In this document: piece after piece, positions 39,951 to 50,181 of the stretch
Numbering within the stretch: the stretch's first letter is position 1
Layout: every line of letters begins with the position of its first letter
Source: Curtobacterium sp. UNCCL20
GTDB taxonomy: Bacteria > Actinomycetota > Actinomycetes > Actinomycetales > Microbacteriaceae
Assembly (NCBI RefSeq): GCF_900101675.1
Contig: NZ_FNKG01000003.1
Span: 1 to 64,000 of the forward strand
Length of the DNA stretch: 64,000 nt
Direction: 5' to 3'
Notes under the pieces: model-generated
What the model saw: the letters and a program-made list of their open reading frames with translations, nothing else
Told to the model about the DNA's origin: nothing
Databases searched by the model: none
Made by a program: the position numbers and the translations under genes

Positions 39951-41043
39951 CCTCCGACCCCACGACGACCGACCCGACCCCGCCGTCGCCGCTCCCGGAG
40001 CCGTCGACACCGCCGCCATCCGGGTGGTGATGCAGTCCACCGACAAGCCGCGCGTCGCCGTCATCGGTGCGGGCAGCTGGGGGACCACCTTCGCGAAGGT
40101 CCTCGCCGAGGGCGGTGCGACCACCGTCGTGTGGGCCCGTCGGCCCGAGATCGCCCGCGAGATCACCGAGACGAAGCGGAACTCGGAGTACCTGCCGGGG
40201 ATCAACCTGCCCCGGACCCTGACCGCGTCGACCTCGCTCGAGCAGGTGCTGGACGGTGCTTCGCAGGTGTACGTGTCCGTGCCGTCGCAGACGCTGCGGT
40301 CGAACCTCGAGGCCGTCCGCGCGCTGCTCCCCGAAGACGTGCCCGTCGTGAGCCTCATGAAGGGCGTCGAGAAGGGCACCGGGCTCCGGATGAGCGAGGT
40401 CCTGCTCGAGGGGCTCGGCATCGACCAGGACCGCATCGCCGTCGCGAGCGGCCCGAACCTCGCGCTCGAGATCGCCCGTCGGCAGCCCACCGCCGCCGTC
40501 GTGTCGTCGTCGTCCGCCGACACCGCGAGCGCGGTCGCCGCGGTGGCCACGAACCCGTACTTCCGGTCGTTCATCAACACCGACGTCATCGGCACCGAGT
40601 TCGGCGGCGTGCTGAAGAACCTCATCGCCGTCGCGATCGGCATCGTGGACGGCGTCGGCTACGGCGAGAACACGAAGGCCTCGATCATCACCCGCGGGCT
40701 CGCCGAGATGACCGACTTCGCGGTGTCGCTCGGCGCCCAGCCCTCGACGCTGTCCGGGCTCGCCGGGCTCGGCGACCTCATCGCCACGTGCCAGTCACCC
40801 TTGTCGCGGAACAACACCGCCGGACGGCTGCTCGGGCAGGGGTACCGCTTCGACGAGGTCGTGCGGCAGATGAACCAGACCGCCGAGGGCCTGGCGTCCG
40901 TCGCTCCGATCCTCGCCCTCGCCGCGGCGAACGGCGTCGACATGCCCATCGTGGGCCAGGTCGCCGAGGTGCTCGCCGGTAGGCTCGATCCGCGCAACAT
41001 CGCGCCGCACCTCACCGAGACCGACGAGCCCCAGGGCGAGTGA
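39943..41043 (+). CDS. gpsA: Glycerol-3-phosphate dehydrogenase [NAD(P)+]
   Basis: Makes sn-glycerol-3-phosphate for phospholipids. VAVIGAGSWGTTFAKVLAEGG is the dinucleotide motif, VSLMKGVEKGTG and GTEFGGVLKNLIAVAIGIVDG carry the catalytic Lys residues, and GLGDLIATCQSPLSRN is the family's closing block. TTG 39943 overlaps the plsC stop and has AAGGAG 10 nt upstream, giving 366 aa. ATG 40030 (337 aa) is a conservative alternative but lacks a ribosome-binding site. It is coupled to plsC, so acyl acceptor and acyltransferase are made together. Confidence 0.95.
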   Translation: MSDLRPHDDRPDPAVAAPGAVDTAAIRVVMQSTDKPRVAVIGAGSWGTTFAKVLAEGGATTVVWARRPEIAREITETKRNSEYLPGINLPRTLTASTSLEQVLDGASQVYVSVPSQTLRSNLEAVRALLPEDVPVVSLMKGVEKGTGLRMSEVLLEGLGIDQDRIAVASGPNLALEIARRQPTAAVVSSSSADTASAVAAVATNPYFRSFINTDVIGTEFGGVLKNLIAVAIGIVDGVGYGENTKASIITRGLAEMTDFAVSLGAQPSTLSGLAGLGDLIATCQSPLSRNNTAGRLLGQGYRFDEVVRQMNQTAEGLASVAPILALAAANGVDMPIVGQVAEVLAGRLDPRNIAPHLTETDEPQGE

Positions 41044-41081
41044 CCGGTCCGGCCGTGCCCACGATCACCGAGGGGACACCC

Positions 41082-42164
41082 ATGTCAACGACCACCGTCG
41101 CCGTGCTGTTCGGCGGGCGCTCCAGCGAGCACGAGATCAGCTGCGTCACCGCCGGCGGCATCATGGACGTCGTCGACCGCTCGGTGTACGAACTCGTCCC
41201 GATCGGGATCACGAAGGACGGCGCCTTCACGCTGCAGTCCGACGACCCGGCGCAGTGGGCGCTCCGTGACGGTGCCCTCCCGGCCGTCCCGGACAACGGC
41301 ACGCGCGTCGCCTTCCCGACCTCGCCGGCGACGAACGAACTCGTCGTCTCACACCCGGACGGCACGGTCACGACCATCGCCGTCGACGTGGTCTTCCCGA
41401 TCCTGCACGGCCCCTTCGGCGAGGACGGCACCGTCCAGGGGCTCCTCGAGATCGCCGGCCTGCCGTACGTCGGCGACGGCGTCCTCGCGAGCGCTCTCGC
41501 GATGGACAAGCACGTCGCCAAGGCCGTGCTCGAGCACGCCGGACTCCGTGTCGCGCCGTGGACGACCGTGCTCCGCCGCGAGTGGGCAGCCGACCCGGTG
41601 AACGTCGCCGAGACGATCGCCGCGCACGAGTGGCCCCTGTTCGTGAAGCCCGCGCGCGCGGGGTCCAGCATGGGCGTCTCCCGCGTCGACGAGCCGTCGC
41701 AGCTCGGCGCCGCGATGGACCTGGCGTTCGAGCACGACTCGAAGGTCATCGTCGAGCCGCGCGTGGTCGGCCGCGAGGTCGAGGTCGCCGTGCTCGAGGG
41801 CCGTGACGGCGTCCCGCGCACCAGCCTGCCCGGCGAGATCGTCGTCGCCGAGGACGGTTTCTACGACTTCGCGTCGAAGTACCTCGGCGGCGACGAGTCG
41901 CTGCTGTGCCCCGCGCCCCTCACCGAGGACCAGACCGACGAGATCCGGTCGATCGGCGCCCGCGCGTTCGAGGCGATCGGCGGCGCCGGGCTCGCCCGCG
42001 TCGACTGCTTCCTCACCGACGACGGCTTCGTCGTGAACGAGGTCAACACGATGCCGGGCTTCACCCCGCTGTCGATGTACCCGCGCTGCTGGGCGGCATC
42101 GGGCGTCTCCTACGGCGAGCTCGTGACGGAGCTCATCGAGCTGGGGCGCGCGGCGGTCCGCTGA
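41082..42164 (+). CDS. ddl: D-alanine--D-alanine ligase
   Basis: An ATP-grasp enzyme that joins two D-Ala for peptidoglycan. The 360-aa protein starts VAVLFGGRSSEHEISCVTAGGIMDVV. It has FPILHGPFGEDGTVQGLLE, PLFVKPARAGSSMGVSRV, EVEVAVLEG and RVDCFLTDDGFVVNEVNTMPGFT in the expected order. ATG 41082 is preferred for its AGGGGA site 6 nt upstream; a GTG at 41040 overlapping gpsA would add 14 residues. The residues that distinguish D-Ala from D-Lac ligases were not assessed in detail. Confidence 0.96.
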   Translation: MSTTTVAVLFGGRSSEHEISCVTAGGIMDVVDRSVYELVPIGITKDGAFTLQSDDPAQWALRDGALPAVPDNGTRVAFPTSPATNELVVSHPDGTVTTIAVDVVFPILHGPFGEDGTVQGLLEIAGLPYVGDGVLASALAMDKHVAKAVLEHAGLRVAPWTTVLRREWAADPVNVAETIAAHEWPLFVKPARAGSSMGVSRVDEPSQLGAAMDLAFEHDSKVIVEPRVVGREVEVAVLEGRDGVPRTSLPGEIVVAEDGFYDFASKYLGGDESLLCPAPLTEDQTDEIRSIGARAFEAIGGAGLARVDCFLTDDGFVVNEVNTMPGFTPLSMYPRCWAASGVSYGELVTELIELGRAAVR

Positions 42165-42194
42165 CCGCACCACGGCCCGTGGCCGGTTCCGTAC

Positions 42195-42240
42195 CGGCCT
42201 GGAGGCGCGGTGCCGGACCGACCCGTGCCTCCAGTCCGGT
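42195..42240. terminator. CTGGAGGCGCGG-family hairpin between convergent genes
   Basis: CCGGCCTGGAGGCGCGG pairs with the CCGTGCCTCCAGTCCGG side, leaving a short unpaired middle. It lies between the ddl stop and the convergent DUF3515 stop and probably terminates both. Confidence 0.7.
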
Positions 42241-42251
42241 GCTGGGTCGCG

Positions 42252-42752
42252 TCAGCCCTGCACGTCGGACGGGTCGAGACACTTGTGCCCGTCCTTCGGC
42301 AGGGTCGCGACGGCGTCCGTGAGGTCCTGGACCACCTGGTTCGTGGTCTTCGTCGTGTCGATGACGACCTGCACCGCCGGCGAGCGGCCGAAGGTCGTGT
42401 AGACGACGCGGTCGCCGCGGTCGTCGCGGATCCAGTCCACGCCGCCCTGGTCGAAGCACGGCAGGTCCGAGACCGTCGGCACGGCGACGCCGCAGTGGTA
42501 GATCGCGACCTCGGGATCACCCCAGGCCGCCGTCGACTGGGCGTTCGTGTTGCGGAGGTCGAACTTCGTGTCCACCGCGGCCGGCAACCGGACCTGGGCG
42601 GTGGCGCACGCTGCGGCGTTCGCGGACGGGGCCGGGGACATCGCCACGGCGTTCGTGCAGCCGGTGAGGCCCGCGGCCAGGGCGACGGCGGCGGTGGCGA
42701 TCGCGAGCGTGCGGCGCGAGGTCGTCCGGGAGGGGCTCGGCACGGTGTCCAT
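42252..42752 (-). CDS. DUF3515 lipoprotein
   Basis: A 166-aa exported protein. The signal peptide TLAIATAAVALAAGLTGCTN ends in lipobox LTGC. The mature part contains four Cys and matches the actinobacterial DUF3515 pattern (VRLPAAVDTKFDLRNTNAQSTAAWGDP, IYHCGVAVPTVSDLPCFDQGGVDWI). Its function is unknown; the family is often encoded between ddl and thiL, as here. TAGCCT lies 8 nt before the ATG, so the mRNA is almost leaderless. Confidence 0.88.
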   Translation of the reverse strand: MDTVPSPSRTTSRRTLAIATAAVALAAGLTGCTNAVAMSPAPSANAAACATAQVRLPAAVDTKFDLRNTNAQSTAAWGDPEVAIYHCGVAVPTVSDLPCFDQGGVDWIRDDRGDRVVYTTFGRSPAVQVVIDTTKTTNQVVQDLTDAVATLPKDGHKCLDPSDVQG

Positions 42753-42760
42753 CGGTGTCC

Positions 42761-42770
42761 AGGCTACCGT
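42761..42770. promoter_or_regulatory. Overlapping divergent -10 elements (DUF3515 / thiL)
   Basis: AGGCTACCGT contains the plus-strand -10 TACCGT (42765-42770, 6 nt before the thiL GTG) and the minus-strand -10 TAGCCT (42766-42761, 8 nt before the DUF3515 ATG). They share two base pairs, so only one polymerase can melt the site at a time. Confidence 0.7.
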
Positions 42771-42776
42771 TCTCGT

Positions 42777-43814
42777 GTGGACGCGACGCACGACGCCTGG
42801 GCCGGACCGACCGTGGGGGACCTCGGTGAACTCGTCGTCCTCGACCGCATCGTGCGACGGCTCCCGGCGGGATCGCCACTGCTCGGACCCGGTGACGACT
42901 GCGCGGTCGTCGCCGCACCGGACGGCCGCTTCGTCGTGACGACGGACATGATGGTGCACGGTCCGGACTTCCGCTGGGCCTGGTCCTCGCCGGAGGACGT
43001 CGGGTGGAAGGCCGCCGCCACGAACCTGTCCGACGTCGCCGCGATGGGTGCCGTGCCGACCGGGCTCGTGATCGCCCTCGCCGCACCGCAGGACACCCCG
43101 GTCGCCGTCCTCGAGGCGTTCGCCGACGGCGTCCGCCTGGCCGTCGACGCCCTCGCGCCGGACTGCGGAGTCGTCGGGGGCGACCTGTCGACGTCGGCGA
43201 CCTTCACCGTGTCCGTCACGGCGTTCGGCGACCTCGGCGGACGTGCGCCGGTCGTCCGGTCGGGAGCCCGCGCCGGGGACGTCCTGGCGGTGTCCGGCGA
43301 ACTGGGAGCCGCCGCCCGCGGGCTGACGAGGCTCTTCCGCGACGGTGTGGACGAGCACGGGGAACCCTCGCGTGCGGCGACCGTGGCGAGCGGTGCCGAC
43401 TCCGATCCCGACGTCGGGCGGCAGCGGCGGCCGGTGCCGCCGATCGCCGACGGTCCGCTCGCCGCCGCGGCCGGTGCCACGGCGATGCTCGACCTCTCCG
43501 ACGGCCTAGCGATCGACGCCGGGCGGCTCGCGCGTGCGAGTCGGGTGACGCTGGAGCTCGACGGCGGGGCCCAGGGCGGTGTCGACGGCGGGGTCGGCGA
43601 CGGTGTCGGCAGCGGGGTCGGCGACGTTGAACTCCACGGGGGTGAGGACCACGGGCTCCTCGCGACGTTCCCGCCGGGCGTCCCGCTGCCGGGAGGCTTC
43701 CGGCGCATCGGCGTCGTCCGCGACCGTGGTGACGCGGACCTCGTGCGGGAGGGTGCCGCCGTGCCGACAACGGGCTGGGACCCCTACGCCGACTGGGACG
43801 GCGCCGCGGGCTGA
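42777..43814 (+). CDS. thiL: Thiamine-monophosphate kinase
   Basis: Phosphorylates thiamine monophosphate to thiamine diphosphate. The 345-aa protein has LLGPGDDCAVVAAPDGRFVVTTDMMVHGPDF, WKAAATNLSDVAAMGAVPTGLVIAL and GVVGGDLS, the Mg/ATP-binding blocks of the PurM-like family, and LDLSDGLAIDAGRLARAS. A Gly/Val/Asp low-complexity insert (GGVDGGVGDGVGSGVGD) coded by short repeats precedes the HGGEDHGLLATF block. The GTG is leaderless after TACCGT. Confidence 0.94.
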   Translation: MDATHDAWAGPTVGDLGELVVLDRIVRRLPAGSPLLGPGDDCAVVAAPDGRFVVTTDMMVHGPDFRWAWSSPEDVGWKAAATNLSDVAAMGAVPTGLVIALAAPQDTPVAVLEAFADGVRLAVDALAPDCGVVGGDLSTSATFTVSVTAFGDLGGRAPVVRSGARAGDVLAVSGELGAAARGLTRLFRDGVDEHGEPSRAATVASGADSDPDVGRQRRPVPPIADGPLAAAAGATAMLDLSDGLAIDAGRLARASRVTLELDGGAQGGVDGGVGDGVGSGVGDVELHGGEDHGLLATFPPGVPLPGGFRRIGVVRDRGDADLVREGAAVPTTGWDPYADWDGAAG

Positions 43815-43889
43815 CGGCGCCGCGGGGTGCGTGGCGCGGCGGTGTGCGCGGGGGTGCCGTGAGTGTGGGGTGCCGCGCGGATCGCGGTC

Positions 43890-44035
43890 GTGCGACACGG
43901 TCGACGTCGTACGACATCGGTGTTGTCGCAACCGCGCGGGCGCAACTGCCCGCGCGCGCAACGTGCGACACGGTCGACGTCGTACGACATCGGCCTTGTC
44001 GCAACCGCGCGGCCGCAACTGCCCGCGCGCGCAAG
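43890..44035. repeat. 73-bp tandem repeat, two copies, each palindromic
   Basis: Copies 43890-43962 and 43963-44035 differ at only a few bases. Each contains a GTGCGACACGG / TTGTCGCAAC inverted pair around GTCGACGTCGTACGAC, followed by a GCGCGGGCGCAACTGCCCGCGC hairpin-like part. They fill most of the gap between the convergent thiL and rsmD genes. Confidence 0.9.
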
Positions 44036-44036
44036 G

Positions 44037-44600
44037 TCAGGCCTCGGCGACCACGGCCTCCCACGCCACGGTCTCGCCGTAGCTCCGCTTGCTGAACGGC
44101 TCGAGCCCGGCCGGCCACGTGGGCTCCGGGGAGCGCTTGCTCCGCTCGATGACCACCACGGCGTCCGGAGTCAGCCGCGGCACGAGCGTCTCGAGCACCT
44201 CGGCGATCTCGTGCTCCGTCACGTCGTACGGCGGGTCGATGAACACGAGGTCGAACGTCCGCACGGTGCTCCGCAGGTACCCGAGCACCGGCTGCGGCTG
44301 CACGTCGATCCGCACGCCCGGCACCCGCCGCTGCACGGCCCGCGCGTTCGTCCGGCAGGCCTCGGCAGCGGCTGACGCCCGGTCCACGAGCACGACCTCG
44401 ACCGCACCGCGCGATGCCGCCTCGAGCCCGAGGGCACCCGTCCCCGCGTACAGGTCCGCGACCGAGGTGTCGTCGACCAGCCCACGCGCCTCGAGCGACG
44501 AGAACAGCGCCTCGCGCACCCGGTCGCTCGTCGGTCGCGTGCCCGACTTCGGCACCCGGAGCGTCGTGGAACCGGCGGCGCCGGCGATGATTCGGGTCAT
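44037..44600 (-). CDS. rsmD: 16S rRNA (guanine966-N2)-methyltransferase
   Basis: A 187-aa SAM-dependent methyltransferase of ribosome assembly. It has the RsmD opening MTRIIAGAAGSTTLRVP and RPTSDRVREALFSSLEARG, SAM motif VADLYAGTGALGLEAASRGA, and catalytic DPPY in FDLVFIDPPYDV. TACGGT lies 6 nt before the ATG on the minus strand, indicating a leaderless start. It is divergent from recG, with less than 100 bp between the starts. Confidence 0.95.
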   Translation of the reverse strand: MTRIIAGAAGSTTLRVPKSGTRPTSDRVREALFSSLEARGLVDDTSVADLYAGTGALGLEAASRGAVEVVLVDRASAAAEACRTNARAVQRRVPGVRIDVQPQPVLGYLRSTVRTFDLVFIDPPYDVTEHEIAEVLETLVPRLTPDAVVVIERSKRSPEPTWPAGLEPFSKRSYGETVAWEAVVAEA

Positions 44601-44648
44601 GCAGCCACCGTAGCGGGCCGGAACGGCTGTCCGGAGTTGTCCACAGGG

Positions 44649-44666
44649 CGGCCTGGAGGCGCGGTG
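44649..44666. repeat. CTGGAGGCGCGG-family half element before recG
   Basis: GGCCTGGAGGCGCGGTGC lies about 20 bp upstream of the recG -10, in the rsmD-recG divergent region. Here it is at a promoter rather than a terminator. Confidence 0.65.
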
Positions 44667-44696
44667 CGCGTCGGTCCCGCCGGGTACCGTTGTCGT

Positions 44697-46922
<2,226 letters not shown>

Positions 46923-46989
46923 GTGCTGCACTGCGCGCTGCCCCGGGCGCAACGGAGCCGGACCCCCGGCGACCGGTATCGTCGCTGCC

Positions 46990-47484
46990 ATGGCGCAGAT
47001 CGCGGTGGTCCCCGGTTCCTTCGATCCCGTGACGCTCGGTCACCTCGACGTGATCGGCCGAGCGGCGCAGCTGTTCGACGAGGTGCACGTGCTCGTCGTG
47101 CACAACCCGGACAAGAAGCCGGCGATGTTCGATGCCGTCGACCGCGTCCGGCTCATCGAGGAGTCCCTCGTCGAGGTCGGTGTGTCGGACAACGTCCGGG
47201 TGGGGGAGTGGACCTCCGGCCTCCTCGTCGACTACTGCCGACAGGTCGGGGCGAAAGTCCTGGTGAAGGGCGTCCGCTCCGGCGAGGACGTCGCCTACGA
47301 GACGCCGATGGCGATCATGAACCGCCACCTCGCCGACGTCGAGACGGTGTTCCTGCTGCCCGAGGCCGCGCGTGCACACGTGTCGAGCTCGCTCATCCGG
47401 CAGGTCGCCTCGCTGGGTGGCGACGTGGCCCCCTACGTGCCCGAGGTCGTCGCCGCAGCCTTGCACGCGCACACCGGGCGCTGA
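46990..47484 (+). CDS. coaD: Phosphopantetheine adenylyltransferase
   Basis: Penultimate step of coenzyme A synthesis. The 164-aa protein has the nucleotidyltransferase signature [17 protein letters not shown], then [32 protein letters not shown] and the closing [22 protein letters not shown] at 46977-46982 ends 7 nt before the ATG, so the gene has its own leaderless promoter in the short gap after recG. Confidence 0.96.
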   Translation: MAQIAVVPGSFDPVTLGHLDVIGRAAQLFDEVHVLVVHNPDKKPAMFDAVDRVRLIEESLVEVGVSDNVRVGEWTSGLLVDYCRQVGAKVLVKGVRSGEDVAYETPMAIMNRHLADVETVFLLPEAARAHVSSSLIRQVASLGGDVAPYVPEVVAAALHAHTGR

Positions 47485-47548
47485 CCGGTCCGGGACACGC
47501 CCCCTCCCACCTCGACTCGCGAGCCCGATCGCTGTAGGCTTGTCGATC

Positions 47549-48151
47549 GTGTCTTCCCACGTGAACAGCCCCTACGCCCTGCGCGTGCGCGACCTCGCGC
47601 ACCGGCCGGGCGAGATGCGCGAGCACTCGCTCGACATCGAGGTGCCCGACGCGATGGGCGCCGGGGTCATCGCCGTCCGACAGGGCGCCGACATGCACAT
47701 CGATCTCCGGCTCGAGGGCCTGCACGAGGGCGTCCTCGTCTCCGGGCACGCTTCGGCCGAGGCGGAGGGCGAGTGCTCGCGCTGCCTCATCGAGATCAGC
47801 GAGCCCGTCGAGGTCGATTTCGCCGAGCTCTTCGCGTATGATGCCTCGGAGGAATTCGACTTCTTCGTGCACGACGACTTCGTCGACACTGAAGAGGTCG
47901 TTCGAGACGCGGTGGTGCTGGCGCTGCCGTTCCAGCCGGTCTGCCGACCGGACTGCCCAGGCCTCGACCCGGTGACGGGCGAGCGACTGGCTGACATCGG
48001 CGAGCCGCGTGCTCACGAGGTCCTGGATCCCCGTTGGGCCGCGCTGAGCGGACTGACCGTCGCCGACGAGACCGACGCCGACGACACCAGCACGACCACG
48101 CCCCAGACCACCGAGGGTCAGGAGCGGTCCGAAGCCGACCAGGCCGACTGA
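47549..48151 (+). CDS. DUF177 (YceD-like) protein
   Basis: A 200-aa protein of the DUF177 family, normally found directly upstream of rpmF and linked to 23S rRNA/ribosome accumulation. GECSRCLIEISEPVEVDFAELF and VCRPDCPGLDPVTGERLADI contain the paired CxxC/CxxxC that may bind zinc. The acidic Thr/Asp/Gln-rich tail (~35 aa) is variable. GTG follows TAGGCT by 8 nt (leaderless). It is 47 nt ahead of rpmF. Confidence 0.92.
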   Translation: MSSHVNSPYALRVRDLAHRPGEMREHSLDIEVPDAMGAGVIAVRQGADMHIDLRLEGLHEGVLVSGHASAEAEGECSRCLIEISEPVEVDFAELFAYDASEEFDFFVHDDFVDTEEVVRDAVVLALPFQPVCRPDCPGLDPVTGERLADIGEPRAHEVLDPRWAALSGLTVADETDADDTSTTTPQTTEGQERSEADQAD

Positions 48152-48198
48152 CCGCCGTCCCTCGCCACTGACCACCGACCAACCGAAAGAGAACCACC

Positions 48199-48402
48199 AT
48201 GGCCGTTCCCAAGCGCAAGCAGTCCCGTGCCAACACGCACGCCCGTCGTTCGCAGTGGAAGGCCGCGCCGGTCCAGCTCGTGAAGACGATCGAGAACGGC
48301 AAGGTCACCTACAGCCTCCCGCACCGCGCGAAGGTCGTCGAGGACTCCGCCGGCACGCCCCTGTACATGGAGTACAAGGGCCGCAAGGTCGCCGACGTCT
48401 GA
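48199..48402 (+). CDS. rpmF: 50S ribosomal protein L32
   Basis: A 67-aa ribosomal protein opening [23 protein letters not shown], the classic L32 start. The C-terminal Cys residues of zinc-binding L32 are absent, so this is the Cys-less (C-) form. AAAGAGAACC precedes the ATG. It belongs to the DUF177-rpmF-rnc-mutM-smc series. Confidence 0.97.
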   Translation: MAVPKRKQSRANTHARRSQWKAAPVQLVKTIENGKVTYSLPHRAKVVEDSAGTPLYMEYKGRKVADV

Positions 48403-48415
48403 TCGGACAGCACTC

Positions 48416-49141
48416 ATGACAGCGACGTCCGGCGCCGCGGGGTCCCGCCCCGTGGGGTCGGACGTCGTTCGTCTGCAGGGCATCCTCGGGGCCGACATCG
48501 ACCTCGAGCTGCTCCAGCTCGCCCTCACCCATCGTTCGTACGCGTACGAGCACGGTGGTATCGGGCACAACGAACGGCTCGAGTTCCTCGGGGACTCCAT
48601 CCTCGGCCAGGCCGTGACCGTGAAGCTCTACCGGTCGTTCCCGGACCTCGACGAGGGTGACCTCGCCAAGCGGCGCGCCAGCCTCGTCTCGACGGTGGCC
48701 CTCGCCGAGATCGCTCGCATGATCGGGCTCGGCCAGTACATCCGGCTCGGCAAGGGCGAGGAGCAGACCGGGGGCCGCAACAAGTCCTCGATCCTGGCCG
48801 ACACGGTCGAGGCCGTCATCGGTGCGACCTACCTCTCGGCCGGTCCGGACCCGGCGACCGCGCTGGTGCTCCGACTCGTCGAGCCGCTGCTGGTCGACCC
48901 GGACCGGTTCGGCGCCGCGATGGACCCGAAGACGAGCCTGCAGGAACTCGCGTCGAGCCTGTCGCTCGGCAACCCGTCGTACCGCGTGACCGAGACCGGT
49001 CCGGACCACGACAAGACCTTCCACGCGACGGTCGTCCTGCAGGGTGAGGACGTCTCGACGGGCAGCGGGTCGAGCAAGAAGACCGCCGAGATGGCCGCCG
49101 CGCTCGACGCGTGGACGCGGCTCTCCGGCCGGGCGGCCTGA
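48416..49141 (+). CDS. rnc: Ribonuclease III
   Basis: Cuts double-stranded RNA in rRNA and mRNA processing. The 241-aa protein has the signature HNERLEFLGDSILGQAV (catalytic E/D) near residues 48-64, and the second acidic pair in ILADTVEAVIGATYL. The C-terminal double-stranded-RNA-binding domain (DPKTSLQELASSLSLGNPSYRV ... SKKTAEMAAALDAW) is complete. It lies 13 nt after rpmF and 4 nt before mutM. Confidence 0.97.
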   Translation: MTATSGAAGSRPVGSDVVRLQGILGADIDLELLQLALTHRSYAYEHGGIGHNERLEFLGDSILGQAVTVKLYRSFPDLDEGDLAKRRASLVSTVALAEIARMIGLGQYIRLGKGEEQTGGRNKSSILADTVEAVIGATYLSAGPDPATALVLRLVEPLLVDPDRFGAAMDPKTSLQELASSLSLGNPSYRVTETGPDHDKTFHATVVLQGEDVSTGSGSSKKTAEMAAALDAWTRLSGRAA

Positions 49142-49145
49142 CCGC

Positions 49146-50117
49146 GTGCCCGAACTCCCCGAGGTCGAGGTCGTCCGCGCGGGCCTCGAACCCGCCGTCA
49201 GCGGTGCGCGTGTCCTGCACGTGGACGTCGTCGACGACCGTGCCCTCACCCGGCACGACGGTCCCGCCGAGGACTTCGCCGACCGCCTGACCGGCCGGAC
49301 CATCGCCGCCGCGGTCCGTCGTGGCAAGTTCCTCTGGATGCCGCTCCGGCCCGAGCGCGACGGTGACCAGCCCGAGGCCCTCGTCGCCCACCTCGGCATG
49401 AGCGGTCAGATCCTGCTCGGTCGTGGTCGTGACGCCGCCAAGCACCGCCGCATCCTCATCGACGTCCAGCCCGCGGGCACGGACCGCGACGGCACGGCCG
49501 AACCGCCGGTCGAGCTCGAGTTCGTCGACCAGCGGACCTTCGGCTCGATGGCGATCGACCCGATGGTGCCGACGATCGACGGTGCTCCGGCCGGGTTCGG
49601 CGGTCAGGTCGACGACGCCGAGCCGGACGCCGCGTGGCGCCGGTCGATCCCCAAGCAGGTGTCACACATCGCCCGCGACCCGCTCGACCCGGCGTTCGAC
49701 GACGCCCGCTTCGTCGCGATGGCCCGGAAACGTTCGAGCGGCATCAAGCGCGTCCTGCTCGACCAGGGTGTGGTCAGCGGCATCGGTAACATCTACGCCG
49801 ACGAGTCCCTGTGGGCGGCGAAGCTCCACTACGACCGACCGGCGGAGCGCCTGACCCGCGCCGACCTCACCGGGCTCCTGCACGAGGTCCGCAGCGTCCT
49901 CCGTCGCGCGCTCGAGGACGGCGGGACGAGCTTCGACGCGCAGTACGTGAACGTGAACGGGCAGTCCGGGTACTTCTCGCAGCGGCTGAACGTCTACGGG
50001 CAGCAGGACGAGCCGTGCCCGCGCTGCGGTGCGACGATCGTCCGCGAGGCCTTCATGAACCGGTCGAGCCACCGTTGCCCCGTGTGCCAACCGCGTCCGC
50101 GGCTCCGCACGCGTTAG
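49146..50117 (+). CDS. mutM: Formamidopyrimidine-DNA glycosylase
   Basis: Removes 8-oxoguanine and related lesions. The 323-aa protein starts with the catalytic PELPEVEVVRAGLEP (Pro2, Glu3 after Met removal). It has KRSSGIKRVLLDQGVVSGIGNIYADE (helix-two-turn-helix) and a C-terminal zinc finger CPRCGATIVREAFMNRSSHRCPVC. An extended, Asp/Gly-rich loop (DGAPAGFGGQVDDAEPD) makes it longer than E. coli MutM. GTG start closely follows rnc. Confidence 0.96.
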   Translation: MPELPEVEVVRAGLEPAVSGARVLHVDVVDDRALTRHDGPAEDFADRLTGRTIAAAVRRGKFLWMPLRPERDGDQPEALVAHLGMSGQILLGRGRDAAKHRRILIDVQPAGTDRDGTAEPPVELEFVDQRTFGSMAIDPMVPTIDGAPAGFGGQVDDAEPDAAWRRSIPKQVSHIARDPLDPAFDDARFVAMARKRSSGIKRVLLDQGVVSGIGNIYADESLWAAKLHYDRPAERLTRADLTGLLHEVRSVLRRALEDGGTSFDAQYVNVNGQSGYFSQRLNVYGQQDEPCPRCGATIVREAFMNRSSHRCPVCQPRPRLRTR

Positions 50118-50181
50118 CCTGACGCCCAGCAGCACAGCAACGGCACAGCCGCCAGCACGCGAGCGAGCACCCGGAGACCGC

